Origin: UBA2862 sp045637485
Lineage (GTDB): Bacteria > Bacillota > Clostridia > Christensenellales > Aristaeellaceae
Assembly (NCBI GenBank): GCA_045637485.1
Contig: JAZTZK010000098.1
Span: forward strand, 1 to 11,198
Reading direction: 5' to 3'
DNA: 11,198 bases
Under the pieces are notes generated by a model. The model had not been told where the DNA came from, ran no database searches, and saw only the letters and a program-made list of their open reading frames with translations. Shown here piece by piece: positions 1-6,160 of this stretch (positions are counted from its first letter, which is position 1; each line of letters opens with the position of its first letter). A program made the position numbers and the translations under genes.

Positions 1-578
1 CAGCTGTCACCCACGGACAGCGTCAGCTCGGCAGGCTCGATCGTCACGCCGTCAGGCGCGTTCCTGACGGTGAGCACGCACTTGGCTGACAGGCCGCTTT
101 GCGTCTTGGCCGTAATGGTCGCCTTGCCCGCCCTGACGCATGTGATCTTGCCGGTCTTTTTATTCACCTTTGCCACAGAGCCTTTGCTGGAGGACCAGGC
201 GACTGCATCGCTTCCGTCCTCGGGAATTCGCGTCGCCCTGAGGATCGTGCATTTCTCCCCGACGCCCATGAGAAGCTTTGAAGCGCTGAGCTCAAGTCTG
301 GCCTCGGCCTGATCCGCGTCGTTGACGGCTTCCACCGCATCCAGGCCTTCCGGTTCCCTGGAGAGCGGTTCCAGTTCGACGTCGGTATTGGAAAGGCTCA
401 GCTCCAAATCATCCGGCAAGGCGATTTCGACGCCATCCGGCAAAGGGTCGAGGAGCAACGTATCCTCCGACACATCCGCGGTCCCGGCGCCATCTTCAAT
501 CGCAAGCTCCTCCGCAAGCGTGAATGATCCCAAACCCAGAACCAGCGCCAGCGTCAGGCAGAACCATCGTCTAAACAT
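1..578 (-). CDS. Secreted Big2 (bacterial Ig-like) domain protein, C-terminus beyond window
   Basis: The product of this gene is probably exported and acts at or outside the cell surface; its binding partner is unknown. Reading the minus strand from ATG at 578-576 gives 192 residues before the window edge. Residues 1-22 form a signal peptide: MFRRW, a hydrophobic stretch, then a likely cleavage after SFTLA. Residues 23-93 are an acidic, low-complexity linker rich in Asp, Glu and Leu. Residues about 94-171 match a Big2 domain, with the characteristic W-S-S-S-x-G-S-V-A-K-V around 128-138, then TGKIT and the AGKATITAKT strand. A second Big2 repeat begins near residue 176 (DGVTIEPAELTLSVGDS) and runs off the window. 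The ATG has a G-rich stretch (GGGGTG) about 8 bases upstream; in-frame GTG and TTG codons just upstream are weaker alternatives. The gene has its own promoter at 639-668. Big2 domains are common in adhesins and large surface proteins of Clostridia, but the function cannot be told from this fragment. Confidence 0.85.
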   Translation of the reverse strand, partial: MFRRWFCLTLALVLGLGSFTLAEELAIEDGAGTADVSEDTLLLDPLPDGVEIALPDDLELSLSNTDVELEPLSREPEGLDAVEAVNDADQAEARLELSASKLLMGVGEKCTILRATRIPEDGSDAVAWSSSKGSVAKVNKKTGKITCVRAGKATITAKTQSGLSAKCVLTVRNAPDGVTIEPAELTLSVGDS

Positions 579-598
579 GTACAACACCCCACATATCA

Positions 599-617
599 GT
601 TCACCTTTGCTGTGAAC
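599..617 (-). promoter_or_regulatory. Inverted repeat in the leader of the Big2 protein gene
   Basis: GTTCAC (599-604) and GTGAAC (612-617) form a perfect 6-bp stem with a 7-base loop. The right arm overlaps a second perfect 11-base palindrome, TGAACAGTTCA, at 613-623. Both lie between the -10 box (639-644) and the start codon at 578, just downstream of the expected transcription start. They could be an operator or a leader hairpin; which one is inference. Confidence 0.4.
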
Positions 618-638
618 AGTTCATTCCATTACTGCCAT

Positions 639-668
639 ATTCTACCTCATCCGCAGCGCCCCTGTCAA
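639..668 (-). promoter_or_regulatory. Sigma-A promoter of the Big2 protein gene
   Basis: On the minus strand TTGACA (668-663) is followed after 18 bases by TAGAAT (644-639). This is a perfect -35 and a one-mismatch -10. It puts transcription start near 632, leaving a leader of about 54 bases before the ATG at 578. It lies in the gap after the chrA pair, so the Big2 gene need not depend on read-through from it. Confidence 0.75.
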
Positions 669-729
669 TCTTTCCCGGTGTCGGGGTGTGGCAAAACAAG
701 GGCTTTTCATCGCAGATGTGCGTCGTATT

Positions 730-1305
730 TCACAAACCGTAGGCCACGACGCCGCACACCGCGGAAAACAGTATCAGCAGGATTGGGGAGAAGGGCTTCT
801 TCAGTCCCCTGCGCCATATCAGCGTCCCTGCGCACAGCGCCAGGGCAATGCCGATCTGAGACAGATCAGGCTGAAGCGCAACGCCGTCTTCGCCCGTCTG
901 GCGCATCAGGCAGCGCAACGCTGTCCACAGGCCCGCCGCCAGGATCATCCCCGCGACCACGGGGCGAATGCCCGACATCGTCGCCCGCACGAGGGCATTC
1001 TCCCTGAACCCCTTCAGTGCCGCGGCGATCAGCAGCATCACCAGCAGCGCCGGGAGGATAACCCCCAGTGTGGCGCAGACTGCACCGGGCAGGCCCGCCC
1101 GGGTGCTGCCCACGAAGGTGGCCATGTTCACGGCGATGGGACCGGGCGTGGATTCGCAGATGCCGATAAAACGGTACAGCGTCTGCTCATCCAGCCAGCC
1201 CCGGGAAAGCGCCTCCTGCTGGATCAGCGGCAGCATGGCGTAACCGCCGCCGAAGGTGAACAGCCCTATCTTGAAAAATACAGCGAACAGTCCCAGCAGT
1301 GTCAT
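730..1305 (-). CDS. chrA: Chromate transporter family half-protein (second of pair)
   Basis: This is a 191-residue, strongly hydrophobic protein of the chromate transporter family (PF02417). Family members are inner-membrane anion transporters; ChrA exports chromate, though many homologues have no tested substrate. Diagnostic motifs are visible: FGGGYAM at residues 18-24 and ESTPGPIAVN at 51-60, followed by several predicted membrane helices. At about 190 residues it is a single-domain short form, roughly half a full-length ChrA, and the second half is supplied by the gene just upstream. I chose ATG 1305-1303 because it overlaps the upstream stop codon in an ATGA arrangement and has GGAGGG about 9-10 bases before it. 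The open frame extends further upstream but lacks the family sequence there. The pair is expected to work as a heterodimer, as known for paired short ChrA proteins such as those of Bacillus subtilis. Family membership is very likely; chromate as substrate is uncertain. Confidence 0.9.
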   Translation of the reverse strand: MTLLGLFAVFFKIGLFTFGGGYAMLPLIQQEALSRGWLDEQTLYRFIGICESTPGPIAVNMATFVGSTRAGLPGAVCATLGVILPALLVMLLIAAALKGFRENALVRATMSGIRPVVAGMILAAGLWTALRCLMRQTGEDGVALQPDLSQIGIALALCAGTLIWRRGLKKPFSPILLILFSAVCGVVAYGL

Positions 1306-1880
1306 CGTGGATCGCCCTCCTCCCCCTTCGTCCCGCGCCTGAACAGTAGGCCAGCGACGCCGCCGCATAGGATCAGCCAGACCGTGGAAAACCGCCAGCC
1401 CAGGGCATTGATCACCAGCACCAGCACTGCGGCGACGGCGCAGAGGCCCAGTTCAAACCCCCTTCGGGGCAGCCTGACAGCCAGCCGCAGTCCGGCTCGC
1501 AGGATCAGGAAGGCCACGGCCACCTGGATGCCCCTGAAGGCGTTGGCCACCACGGTCAGCGCCATGAAGCGCTCGAAAAACAGCGAAATCACGTAGATGA
1601 TGACGAACGAGGGCGTCACCACCCCAAGCGTCGCCGAGACGCCCCCCGCCAAGCCCTCCCGGCGATAGCCCACATAGGTAGCGCAGTTGACCGCGATGGG
1701 ACCCGGCGTGGACTCCGCGATGGCGAAAACCCCCGTCAGCTCGTCCGGATCGATCCATCGCCTGCGCTCGCCGATCTCGTGCCCGATCAGTGAAATCATG
1801 GCGTATCCGCCGCCAAAGGTAAACAGTCCGATCTTGAAAAACACGCCGAACAATTCCAGCAACCGACGCCAGCGCCGCAT
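1302..1880 (-). CDS. chrA: Chromate transporter family half-protein (first of pair)
   Basis: This is the 192-residue partner of the downstream ChrA half-protein, transcribed first. It carries the same family motifs: FGGGYAM at residues 22-28 and ESTPGPIAVN at 56-65, then hydrophobic segments and a short charged C-terminus (RRGTKGEEGDPR). I chose ATG 1880-1878 because GAGAGGCGG lies about 7 bases upstream and because family proteins begin close to the FFKIGLFTFGGGYAM helix. Longer options are an in-frame GTG at 1931 and an ATG at 1898, but neither has a ribosome binding site. The stop codon overlaps the next gene's ATG by 4 bases, so the two are probably translationally coupled and made in equal amounts. 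The two genes still match in nucleotide sequence over their first helix, as expected from an old tandem duplication. The in vivo substrate may be chromate or another oxyanion; the sequence does not decide. Confidence 0.9.
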   Translation of the reverse strand: MRRWRRLLELFGVFFKIGLFTFGGGYAMISLIGHEIGERRRWIDPDELTGVFAIAESTPGPIAVNCATYVGYRREGLAGGVSATLGVVTPSFVIIYVISLFFERFMALTVVANAFRGIQVAVAFLILRAGLRLAVRLPRRGFELGLCAVAAVLVLVINALGWRFSTVWLILCGGVAGLLFRRGTKGEEGDPR

Positions 1881-1944
1881 CTTTATACCGCCTCTCATCA
1901 ACAATGACGCCCGCGTCAGGCGAAGCGACACCGATTTTTAAATC

Positions 1945-1974
1945 TTAATACTTTTCCCTTGACTTTTCCCGCAA
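1945..1974 (-). promoter_or_regulatory. Candidate promoter for the chrA pair
   Basis: On the minus strand TTGCGG (1974-1969) is followed after 18 bases by TATTAA (1950-1945). The match is moderate and the spacing long. It sits back to back with, and overlaps, the better promoter of the divergent ABC transporter gene. An alternative TATAAT on this strand at 1987-1982 has no -35 element. Confidence 0.35.
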
Positions 1975-1986
1975 ATATTCTATTAT
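1959..1986 (+). promoter_or_regulatory. Sigma-A promoter of the ABC exporter gene
   Basis: TTGACT (1959-1964), a 16-base AT-rich spacer and TATTAT (1981-1986) form a good sigma-A promoter. It is followed by GGAGG at 2005-2009 and the ATG at 2016. The expected leader is only about 20-25 bases, leaving little room for leader-based control. Confidence 0.7.
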
Positions 1987-2015
1987 AAAGACAATCACAC
2001 TGTCGGAGGCCGCTC

Positions 2016-3788
2016 ATGAAGCAAACCCGCAAACGCCGCTCCCCAGGCGAGACCCTGCGCCTGTTCAAATACTTCCTGCCCTACTTCAGACCGTACCTGC
2101 CGGTTCTGCTGCTGGATCTGTTCTGCGCGGCGCTGACCACGGTCTGCGACCTGGTTTTGCCGATGATCGTTCGCTACATCACCAATATGGGCGCGACCAA
2201 CCTGTCCGCGCTGACCGCGGCGACGGTGCTGAAGCTTGGAGCGCTGTATGTGGCGTTGCGCATCGTGGACACTGCGGCCAACTACTTCATGCAGTCCGTG
2301 GGTCACATCATGGGCACGCACATCGAGACCGACATGCGCCGCGACCTGTTCTCCCACCTGATGGAGCTGCCCCACGCCTATTACAGCGGCACCAAGATCG
2401 GGCAGATCATGTCCCGAATCACCAGCGACCTGTTCGACATCACGGAATTTGCCCACCACTACCCCGAGGAGCTGTTCATCACAAGCCTGAAAGTAATCGT
2501 CGCCTTTATCATACTCTGCGGCATGAACGTGACCCTGACACTGATCATATTTGCGTCACTGCCCCTGATGGTGCTTTGCAGCAATCACTTCGCCAGGCCC
2601 ATGCAGAAGTCCTTCAAGGATTCCCGGTTCCAGTTGGGCGAGATCAACGCCCGGGTCGAGGACAGCCTGTCCGGCATACGCGTGGTGAAGTCCTTCGCCA
2701 ACGAAGAACTGGAGATGGAGAAGTTCAACCGCGACAACCACGCCTTCCTGGCTGTCAAGAAGCGCATGTACCGCGCCATGGCCGGTTTCCATTCGGTCAC
2801 CCGCATGTTCGACGGCATCATGTACATACTTGTGGTGTGTGTCGGCGCGATCTACATGATTCGCGGGCGCATCAGCGCGGCAGACCTGGTGGCCTACCTG
2901 CTTTACGTCACCACGCTGCTGGCATCGATCCGCCGCCTGGTGGAATTCACCGAGAACTTCCAGCGGGGCATCACCGGCATCGAGCGCTTCGCCGAGGTGA
3001 TGGACGTGCCCGTCACCATCGCGGATCTGCCCGGCGCGGCGGCGCTGAATAACGTGCGGGGCGAGCTGGAGTTTGACGACGTGTCCTTTGCCTACTCCGA
3101 CGGCGGCACGGACGTGCTCAGTCACATCAGCCTCCATGTCAACCCCGGCGAAAGCGTGGCGCTGGTGGGGCCCTCTGGCAGCGGCAAGACCACGCTGTGC
3201 AACCTGATTCCACGGTTCTACGAGGTCAAATCCGGCGTCATCCGCCTGGACGGCACGGACATCCGCAAGTATACGCTCAAATCCCTGCGCCGACAGATCG
3301 GCATGGTGCAGCAGGACGTGCACCTGTTCTCGGGCACGGTGCTGTCCAACATCGAATACGGCCGCCCCGGCGCCAGTCGGGAGGACGTGATCGAAGCGGC
3401 GAAGCTGGCCGGGGCCCACGATTTCATCATGGCGCTGGAAAAGGGCTACGACACCTACGTGGGCGAGCACGGCGTCAGGCTGTCCGGCGGTCAAAAGCAG
3501 CGCATCTCCATCGCCCGGGTGTTCCTGAAGAACCCGCCGATACTGATTCTCGACGAGGCCACCAGCGCCCTGGACAACGAATCGGAGCAGCTGGTGCAGC
3601 AGTCCCTGGAGAGCCTGATGAAGGGGCGCACCACGTTCACCATCGCCCACCGCCTGACCACCATACGCAACGCCGCCACCATACTGGTGCTGACCGACGA
3701 GGGCATCGTGGAGCAGGGCAGCCACGCCGAGCTGATGGCAAGAAGGGGCGCCTATTACAGGCTGTACAGCATGTACCAGGACCGATGA
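2016..3788 (+). CDS. ABC exporter half-transporter (membrane domain fused to ATPase)
   Basis: The 590-residue protein is a complete ABC-type exporter subunit: an N-terminal six-helix transmembrane domain (about residues 20-315) joined to an ATPase domain (about 350-585). It should work in the cytoplasmic membrane as a dimer, using ATP to push a lipid, peptide or drug outward. All nucleotide-binding motifs are intact: A-loop Tyr360, Walker A GPSGSGKTT (385-393), Q-loop in VQQD (431-434), signature LSGGQ (489-493), Walker B ILILDE (509-514) with catalytic Glu514, D-loop SALD (517-520) and switch His545. Because both sites look catalytically competent and no partner ABC gene is adjacent, a homodimer is more likely than a heterodimer. 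The start is set by GGAGG six bases upstream. It resembles the MsbA/LmrA/YwjA group of single-gene exporters. Neighbours do not reveal the substrate; the divergent chrA pair shares only the promoter region. Confidence 0.93.
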   Translation: MKQTRKRRSPGETLRLFKYFLPYFRPYLPVLLLDLFCAALTTVCDLVLPMIVRYITNMGATNLSALTAATVLKLGALYVALRIVDTAANYFMQSVGHIMGTHIETDMRRDLFSHLMELPHAYYSGTKIGQIMSRITSDLFDITEFAHHYPEELFITSLKVIVAFIILCGMNVTLTLIIFASLPLMVLCSNHFARPMQKSFKDSRFQLGEINARVEDSLSGIRVVKSFANEELEMEKFNRDNHAFLAVKKRMYRAMAGFHSVTRMFDGIMYILVVCVGAIYMIRGRISAADLVAYLLYVTTLLASIRRLVEFTENFQRGITGIERFAEVMDVPVTIADLPGAAALNNVRGELEFDDVSFAYSDGGTDVLSHISLHVNPGESVALVGPSGSGKTTLCNLIPRFYEVKSGVIRLDGTDIRKYTLKSLRRQIGMVQQDVHLFSGTVLSNIEYGRPGASREDVIEAAKLAGAHDFIMALEKGYDTYVGEHGVRLSGGQKQRISIARVFLKNPPILILDEATSALDNESEQLVQQSLESLMKGRTTFTIAHRLTTIRNAATILVLTDEGIVEQGSHAELMARRGAYYRLYSMYQDR

Positions 3789-3855
3789 GGACGTATACCC
3801 GTAGCGGTTGAATCTGCCGCCACGGAATGCCTGCGTCGCCGCATCCCGGCAACCC

Positions 3856-4383
3856 TTATCCCTTCTTCTTCACCGCGATCAGCTGCGGCGGGTCGTTGGG
3901 CTGGTTCATGTAGCGTTCCAGCAGCGCGTCATAGATTTTTGAATCCAGCCGGCCCGCCCATTCCGTCAGGGCCTTCAATTCCCGCATGCCCTCTTCATGA
4001 CCCGGATACAGGCATACCGTCAAAAGGCCCTGGGGCTTCAACAGCCCCAGCGCCGCGTCCACGGCCTGAAGCGTGGTCTCGGTCCGGGTGGTGACGACAT
4101 GTTCCGCCCCCGGCAGCCAGCCCAGGTTGAACATCACCGCGTCCACCGGCTCCGGCACGTAGTCGGCCATGCGCTGGTGGCCCTGGCAGAACAGCGTCGT
4201 CCGGGCCGAAAGTCCCGCGTCCCGCAGGCGTCGAGCGGTCCTTTCCACGGCCTCCGGCTGTATGTCAAAGGCGTACACATGCCCGTTCGGGCCCACCCGC
4301 TGGCACAGCCAAAGGGTATCCCTGCCATTGCCCATCGTGGCATCCACAGCCCGCGCACCGGGAAAGAGCGCCGTCTCCATCAA
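3856..4383 (-). CDS. mnmM: MnmM (YtqB) family tRNA methyltransferase, 5' end uncertain
   Basis: This class I SAM-dependent methyltransferase belongs to the former 'rRNA methylase' family PF06962. Its B. subtilis member YtqB was later shown to be MnmM, which methylates 5-aminomethyl-2-thiouridine at the tRNA wobble base to give mnm5s2U. Counting from TTG 4383-4381, motif I is DATMGNG (14-20), the acidic end of strand 2 is Asp40, and family-specific motifs follow: NLGWLPG (86-92), a TT-rich stretch (98-104), YPGHEEG (126-132) and NQPNDPP (160-166). The reading as annotated has 175 residues (174 if the next codon, ATG, is used), against roughly 190 usual for the family, and the missing part is the N-terminal helix. 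Codons that would encode it (FWAAALMETAL) lie upstream in the same frame, but no ATG, GTG or TTG precedes them before a stop near 4452. It runs convergent to the ABC gene, 67 bases apart. Family assignment is strong; the start and intactness are open. Confidence 0.82.
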   Translation of the reverse strand: MMETALFPGARAVDATMGNGRDTLWLCQRVGPNGHVYAFDIQPEAVERTARRLRDAGLSARTTLFCQGHQRMADYVPEPVDAVMFNLGWLPGAEHVVTTRTETTLQAVDAALGLLKPQGLLTVCLYPGHEEGMRELKALTEWAGRLDSKIYDALLERYMNQPNDPPQLIAVKKKG

Positions 4384-4448
4384 CGCCGCCGCCCAAAACC
4401 GCGCGGACCTGAAATCCTGCGCTATGTCGCATCCCCCCCGTCGACGCC

Positions 4449-4477
4449 ATTATACAGGAAACGGCGTCCCTTGAAAA
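4449..4477 (-). promoter_or_regulatory. Candidate promoter of the mnmM gene
   Basis: On the minus strand there is a perfect TATAAT (4454-4449). A weak -35 lies upstream: TTTCAA with a 16-base spacer or TTTTCA with a 17-base spacer. Transcription would start near 4442, only about 10 bases before an ATG at 4432-4430, which argues that translation begins well upstream of the TTG at 4383. Confidence 0.5.
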
Positions 4478-4530
4478 GCGGCGCGAAGGGACCTGCCTGT
4501 GAATTGTATGAAATCTTTTCACTGCATTCG

Positions 4531-4559
4531 TTGAAGTGACCTTCCGGTTATGATAAACT
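4531..4559 (+). promoter_or_regulatory. Candidate promoter of the MATE pump gene
   Basis: TTGAAG (4531-4536), 17 bases, TAAACT (4554-4559) is a plausible but imperfect sigma-A promoter. It would give a leader of about 65 bases before the ATG at 4632. Confidence 0.45.
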
Positions 4560-4585
4560 GTTTGGCATGAGCCTACATCGACACA

Positions 4586-4604
4586 GCGGCGGCCCGAACG
4601 CCGT
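4586..4604 (+). other. GC-rich hairpin in the leader of the MATE pump gene
   Basis: CGGCG (4587-4591) and CGCCG (4599-4603) pair around a 7-base loop, with one more G-U pair at the base. It precedes the ribosome binding site AAGGAG (4619-4624) by 14 bases and does not mask it. I see no match to a known riboswitch fold, so it may only stabilise the message. Confidence 0.35.
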
Positions 4605-4631
4605 CGTCCCACATACACAAGGAGCCTCCAC

Positions 4632-6041
4632 ATGCAAAGCGATATGAGAAACCGCCGCTCTTTGAAATCCGCATTGATTGGAAACCGCGCCTTTTACGTC
4701 ATGGTGCTTTCGATACTGGTGCCCATCGTCGTTCAGAACGCCATCTCCAACTTTGTGAACCTGCTGGACAACATCATGGTAGGCCAGGTGGGCACGGAGC
4801 AGATGTCCGGCGTGTCCATCGTCAACCAACTGATGTTTGTCTTCAACCTGTGCGTGTTCGGCGGCATATCCGGCGCGGGCATATTCTCCGCGCAGTACGC
4901 CGGGGCGAACAATCTGGAAGGCGTGCGCCACTGCTTCCGCTACAAGCTGTACCTGAGCGCGGCGCTGATCGTTGCCGCCCTGGCGATCTTCCTTGGCAGC
5001 GGCGAACAACTGATCGGCCGATTCCTGCACGACGAAACCGATACCGCCCGCATCGCCACGACCCTGAGCCACGGCATGGATTACCTGCACGTCATGCTCT
5101 GGGGCATGCTGCCCTTCGCGCTGACCCAGGTTTACGCCAGCACCCTGAGGGAATGCGGCGAGACAAAGATGCCTATGATCGCGGGCATCCTGGCGGTGTT
5201 CGTGAACCTGGCCTTCAACTACCTGCTGATCTTCGGCCACCTGGGCTTTCCCCGCCTGGGCGTGCGTGGCGCGGCCATCGCAACGGTGCTCTCCCGCTTC
5301 GTGGAGCTGGCCATCGTTGTCGTAGGAACCCACACAAATGCCGAGCGATACCCCTTCGTCAGGGGCGTGTACCGCAGTCTGCGGGTACCCGGCGACCTGG
5401 CGCGGCAGATCACCGTCAAGGGCATGCCGCTTCTGATCAACGAAAGCCTGTGGTCCATGGGCATGACCGTGCTGGTGCAGTGCTATTCCCAGCGGGGGCT
5501 GGACGTGGTGGCCGCCATGAACATCTCCAGCACCGTCTCCAACCTGTTCTCGGTGGCCATACTGTCCATGGGCAGCGCTACCGCCATCATCGTGGGCCAA
5601 TCCCTCGGCGCAAACGACATGGCGCGCGCGAGGGACCAGGCTTGGAAGCTGATCGTGTTTTCCCTGTTCCTCAGTGCCGGAACGCTGCTCCTGATGCTGC
5701 TGGTCGCGCCGATGATCCCGAGGCTCTACCAGACCTCCGACGCCGTGCGCCAGCTGGCGACCCGGCTGTTGAGGATCTACGCGCTGTGCCTGCCCCTGAT
5801 CTCATTCTGCAACAGCGCCTATTTCATACTGCGCTCCGGAGGCAAAACGCTGATCACCTTTCTGTTCGACAGCGGCTATACCTGGCTTATCGGCGTGCCC
5901 ATCGCCTGGAGCCTGGTCCACCTGACGAGCCTGCCGGTGGAGACGATCTATCTGTTGGTACAGCTGGCCGATATCATCAAGTGCGCCTTCGGCTATGTGC
6001 TGCTGCGCAGGGGTGTGTGGATGAACAACATCGTGGCATAG
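4632..6041 (+). CDS. MATE-family multidrug efflux transporter
   Basis: The 469-residue integral membrane protein fits the MATE family (PF01554, two repeats of six helices), which exports cationic drugs or metabolites in exchange for Na+ or H+. Visible family features are PIVVQNAISNFVNLLDNIMVG (residues 31-51) with Asp46 and the MVG motif, and GISGAGIFSAQYAGANN (78-94). The second repeat begins near 250, with SLWSMGMTVLVQ followed by hydrophobic helices to the C-terminus. The length equals that of typical members (about 450), so it is complete. ATG 4632 is preceded by AAGGAG with a 7-base spacing, which makes it the clear start. The flanking genes are on the opposite strand and each has a separate promoter, so this is likely a single-gene unit. 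The substrate cannot be inferred; no regulator gene is beside it. Confidence 0.93.
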   Translation: MQSDMRNRRSLKSALIGNRAFYVMVLSILVPIVVQNAISNFVNLLDNIMVGQVGTEQMSGVSIVNQLMFVFNLCVFGGISGAGIFSAQYAGANNLEGVRHCFRYKLYLSAALIVAALAIFLGSGEQLIGRFLHDETDTARIATTLSHGMDYLHVMLWGMLPFALTQVYASTLRECGETKMPMIAGILAVFVNLAFNYLLIFGHLGFPRLGVRGAAIATVLSRFVELAIVVVGTHTNAERYPFVRGVYRSLRVPGDLARQITVKGMPLLINESLWSMGMTVLVQCYSQRGLDVVAAMNISSTVSNLFSVAILSMGSATAIIVGQSLGANDMARARDQAWKLIVFSLFLSAGTLLLMLLVAPMIPRLYQTSDAVRQLATRLLRIYALCLPLISFCNSAYFILRSGGKTLITFLFDSGYTWLIGVPIAWSLVHLTSLPVETIYLLVQLADIIKCAFGYVLLRRGVWMNNIVA

Positions 6042-6072
6042 AAAGGGGCCGTTCCAGAACGCATGCCCTTTC
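6041..6072 (+). terminator. Hairpin at the end of the MATE pump gene, weak terminator candidate
   Basis: GAAAGGG plus GC (6041-6049, one bulged G) pairs with GCCCTTTC (6065-6072). The loop contains a small inner hairpin, CGTT-CCAG-AACG (6050-6061). The stem starts within the stop codon. No run of T follows, so it is either a poor intrinsic terminator or a message-end stabiliser. Confidence 0.35.
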
Positions 6073-6160
6073 CTTGGCGGAAATCACAAGCGGCAAATCG
6101 CCGCCGCTACAGCATGGCCCTGAGACAGCCCCCGCGTTGCGCAACGCTGATTATGTCGCT

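Noticed and set aside
70..615. Plus-strand open frames (70-312 and 322-615) at the left edge
   Set aside because: They are antisense to the signal peptide and Big2 domain protein, which explains the region better.
688..1596. A 302-codon plus-strand open frame across the chrA pair
   Set aside because: Gln/Arg/Pro-rich translation opposite two clear ChrA half-proteins joined by an ATGA overlap.
2556..3725. A 389-codon open frame on the minus strand opposite the ABC exporter gene
   Set aside because: Its translation is rich in His, Gly, Gln and Val without family motifs. It lies wholly opposite a gene with all ABC motifs intact, so it is an artefact of GC-rich codon use.
3789..3855. A terminator between the ABC exporter and mnmM genes
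   Set aside because: Only a 4-bp stem, TGCG-TCGC-CGCA, is visible and no T run follows on either strand.
4433..4439. The run of seven C (G on the coding strand) as the cause of the mnmM frame problem
   Set aside because: The run lies upstream of the out-of-frame ATG at 4432-4430, so a length change in it would not alter the frame between that ATG and the methyltransferase.
4548..5600. A 350-codon open frame on the minus strand opposite the MATE gene
   Set aside because: Low-complexity composition (His, Gln, Ala), no ribosome binding site or recognisable domain, and fully antisense to a clear MATE protein.
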